25,833 nt of DNA from CALXXL01 sp964512385 (GTDB taxonomy: Bacteria; Verrucomicrobiota; Lentisphaeria; Victivallales; Victivallaceae): contig CAZEHZ010000024.1 in the NCBI GenBank assembly GCA_964512385.1, forward strand, positions 1-25,833. Reading direction: 5' to 3'. Position numbers and translations under genes: made by a program. Of this stretch, positions 25,820-25,833 are shown in pieces (the stretch's first letter is position 1; every line of letters starts with the position of its first letter). Under the pieces are notes generated by a model. That model worked only from the letters and a program-made list of their open reading frames with translations. It was not told the origin of the DNA and did no database searches.

Positions 25820-25833
25820 TCCGGCATTAACCA

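Overview
The window is a stretch of bacterial chromosome carrying mostly housekeeping genes in short operons, without phage, IS, CRISPR or RNA genes that I can see. The organism is Gram-negative by inference: several predicted lipoproteins, a very large repeat-rich surface or secreted protein, and a SEDS glycosyltransferase of the RodA type. The mix recalls PVC-group bacteria such as Lentisphaerota, but no marker here settles the taxonomy and I hold that loosely. The recognisable promoters share the -10 hexamer TATATT.

Layout. 1-4712 is the 3' part of a giant gene cut by the window start: a beta-helix-like stretch, about seven FN3-like modules and five PPC-like repeats, closed by a good terminator. 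A 383-bp gap follows with copy A of an interspersed repeat and a promoter for purA. purA, rodA, a PepD-type dipeptidase and a lipoprotein gene (5096-10333) run tightly together. The lipoprotein is the most surprising gene: its whole mature part reads like a reduced, probably cofactor-less relative of the alpha subunit (IorA) of indolepyruvate:ferredoxin oxidoreductase. On the minus strand lie an amidohydrolase (10440-11225) and an extended SDR/thioester-reductase-like protein (11392-12558), separated by a tandem 64-bp duplication and a terminator hairpin.

From 12.6 kb rightwards, divergent promoters lead into the SDR gene and into znuA-znuC-znuB, a zinc (or manganese) ABC importer with overlapping genes, followed by a TPR lipoprotein and dnaG primase. 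carB (18094-21309) has its own strong promoter and terminator, and a GH2 beta-galactosidase (21462-24485) follows with another promoter. On the minus strand at the right end is a two-gene, split chromate-transporter (CHR) pair, whose last 20 bp overlap the end of the galactosidase gene.

Non-coding signal. A family of related repeats is scattered between genes: two full 112-bp copies (4797-4908 and 25708-25819, about 84 % identical without gaps), a rearranged fragment at 10335-10379 that doubles as a terminator arm, and a tandemly duplicated fragment at 11295-11408 that includes the stop codon of the SDR gene. These repeats and the IorA-like lipoprotein are the items most worth following up.
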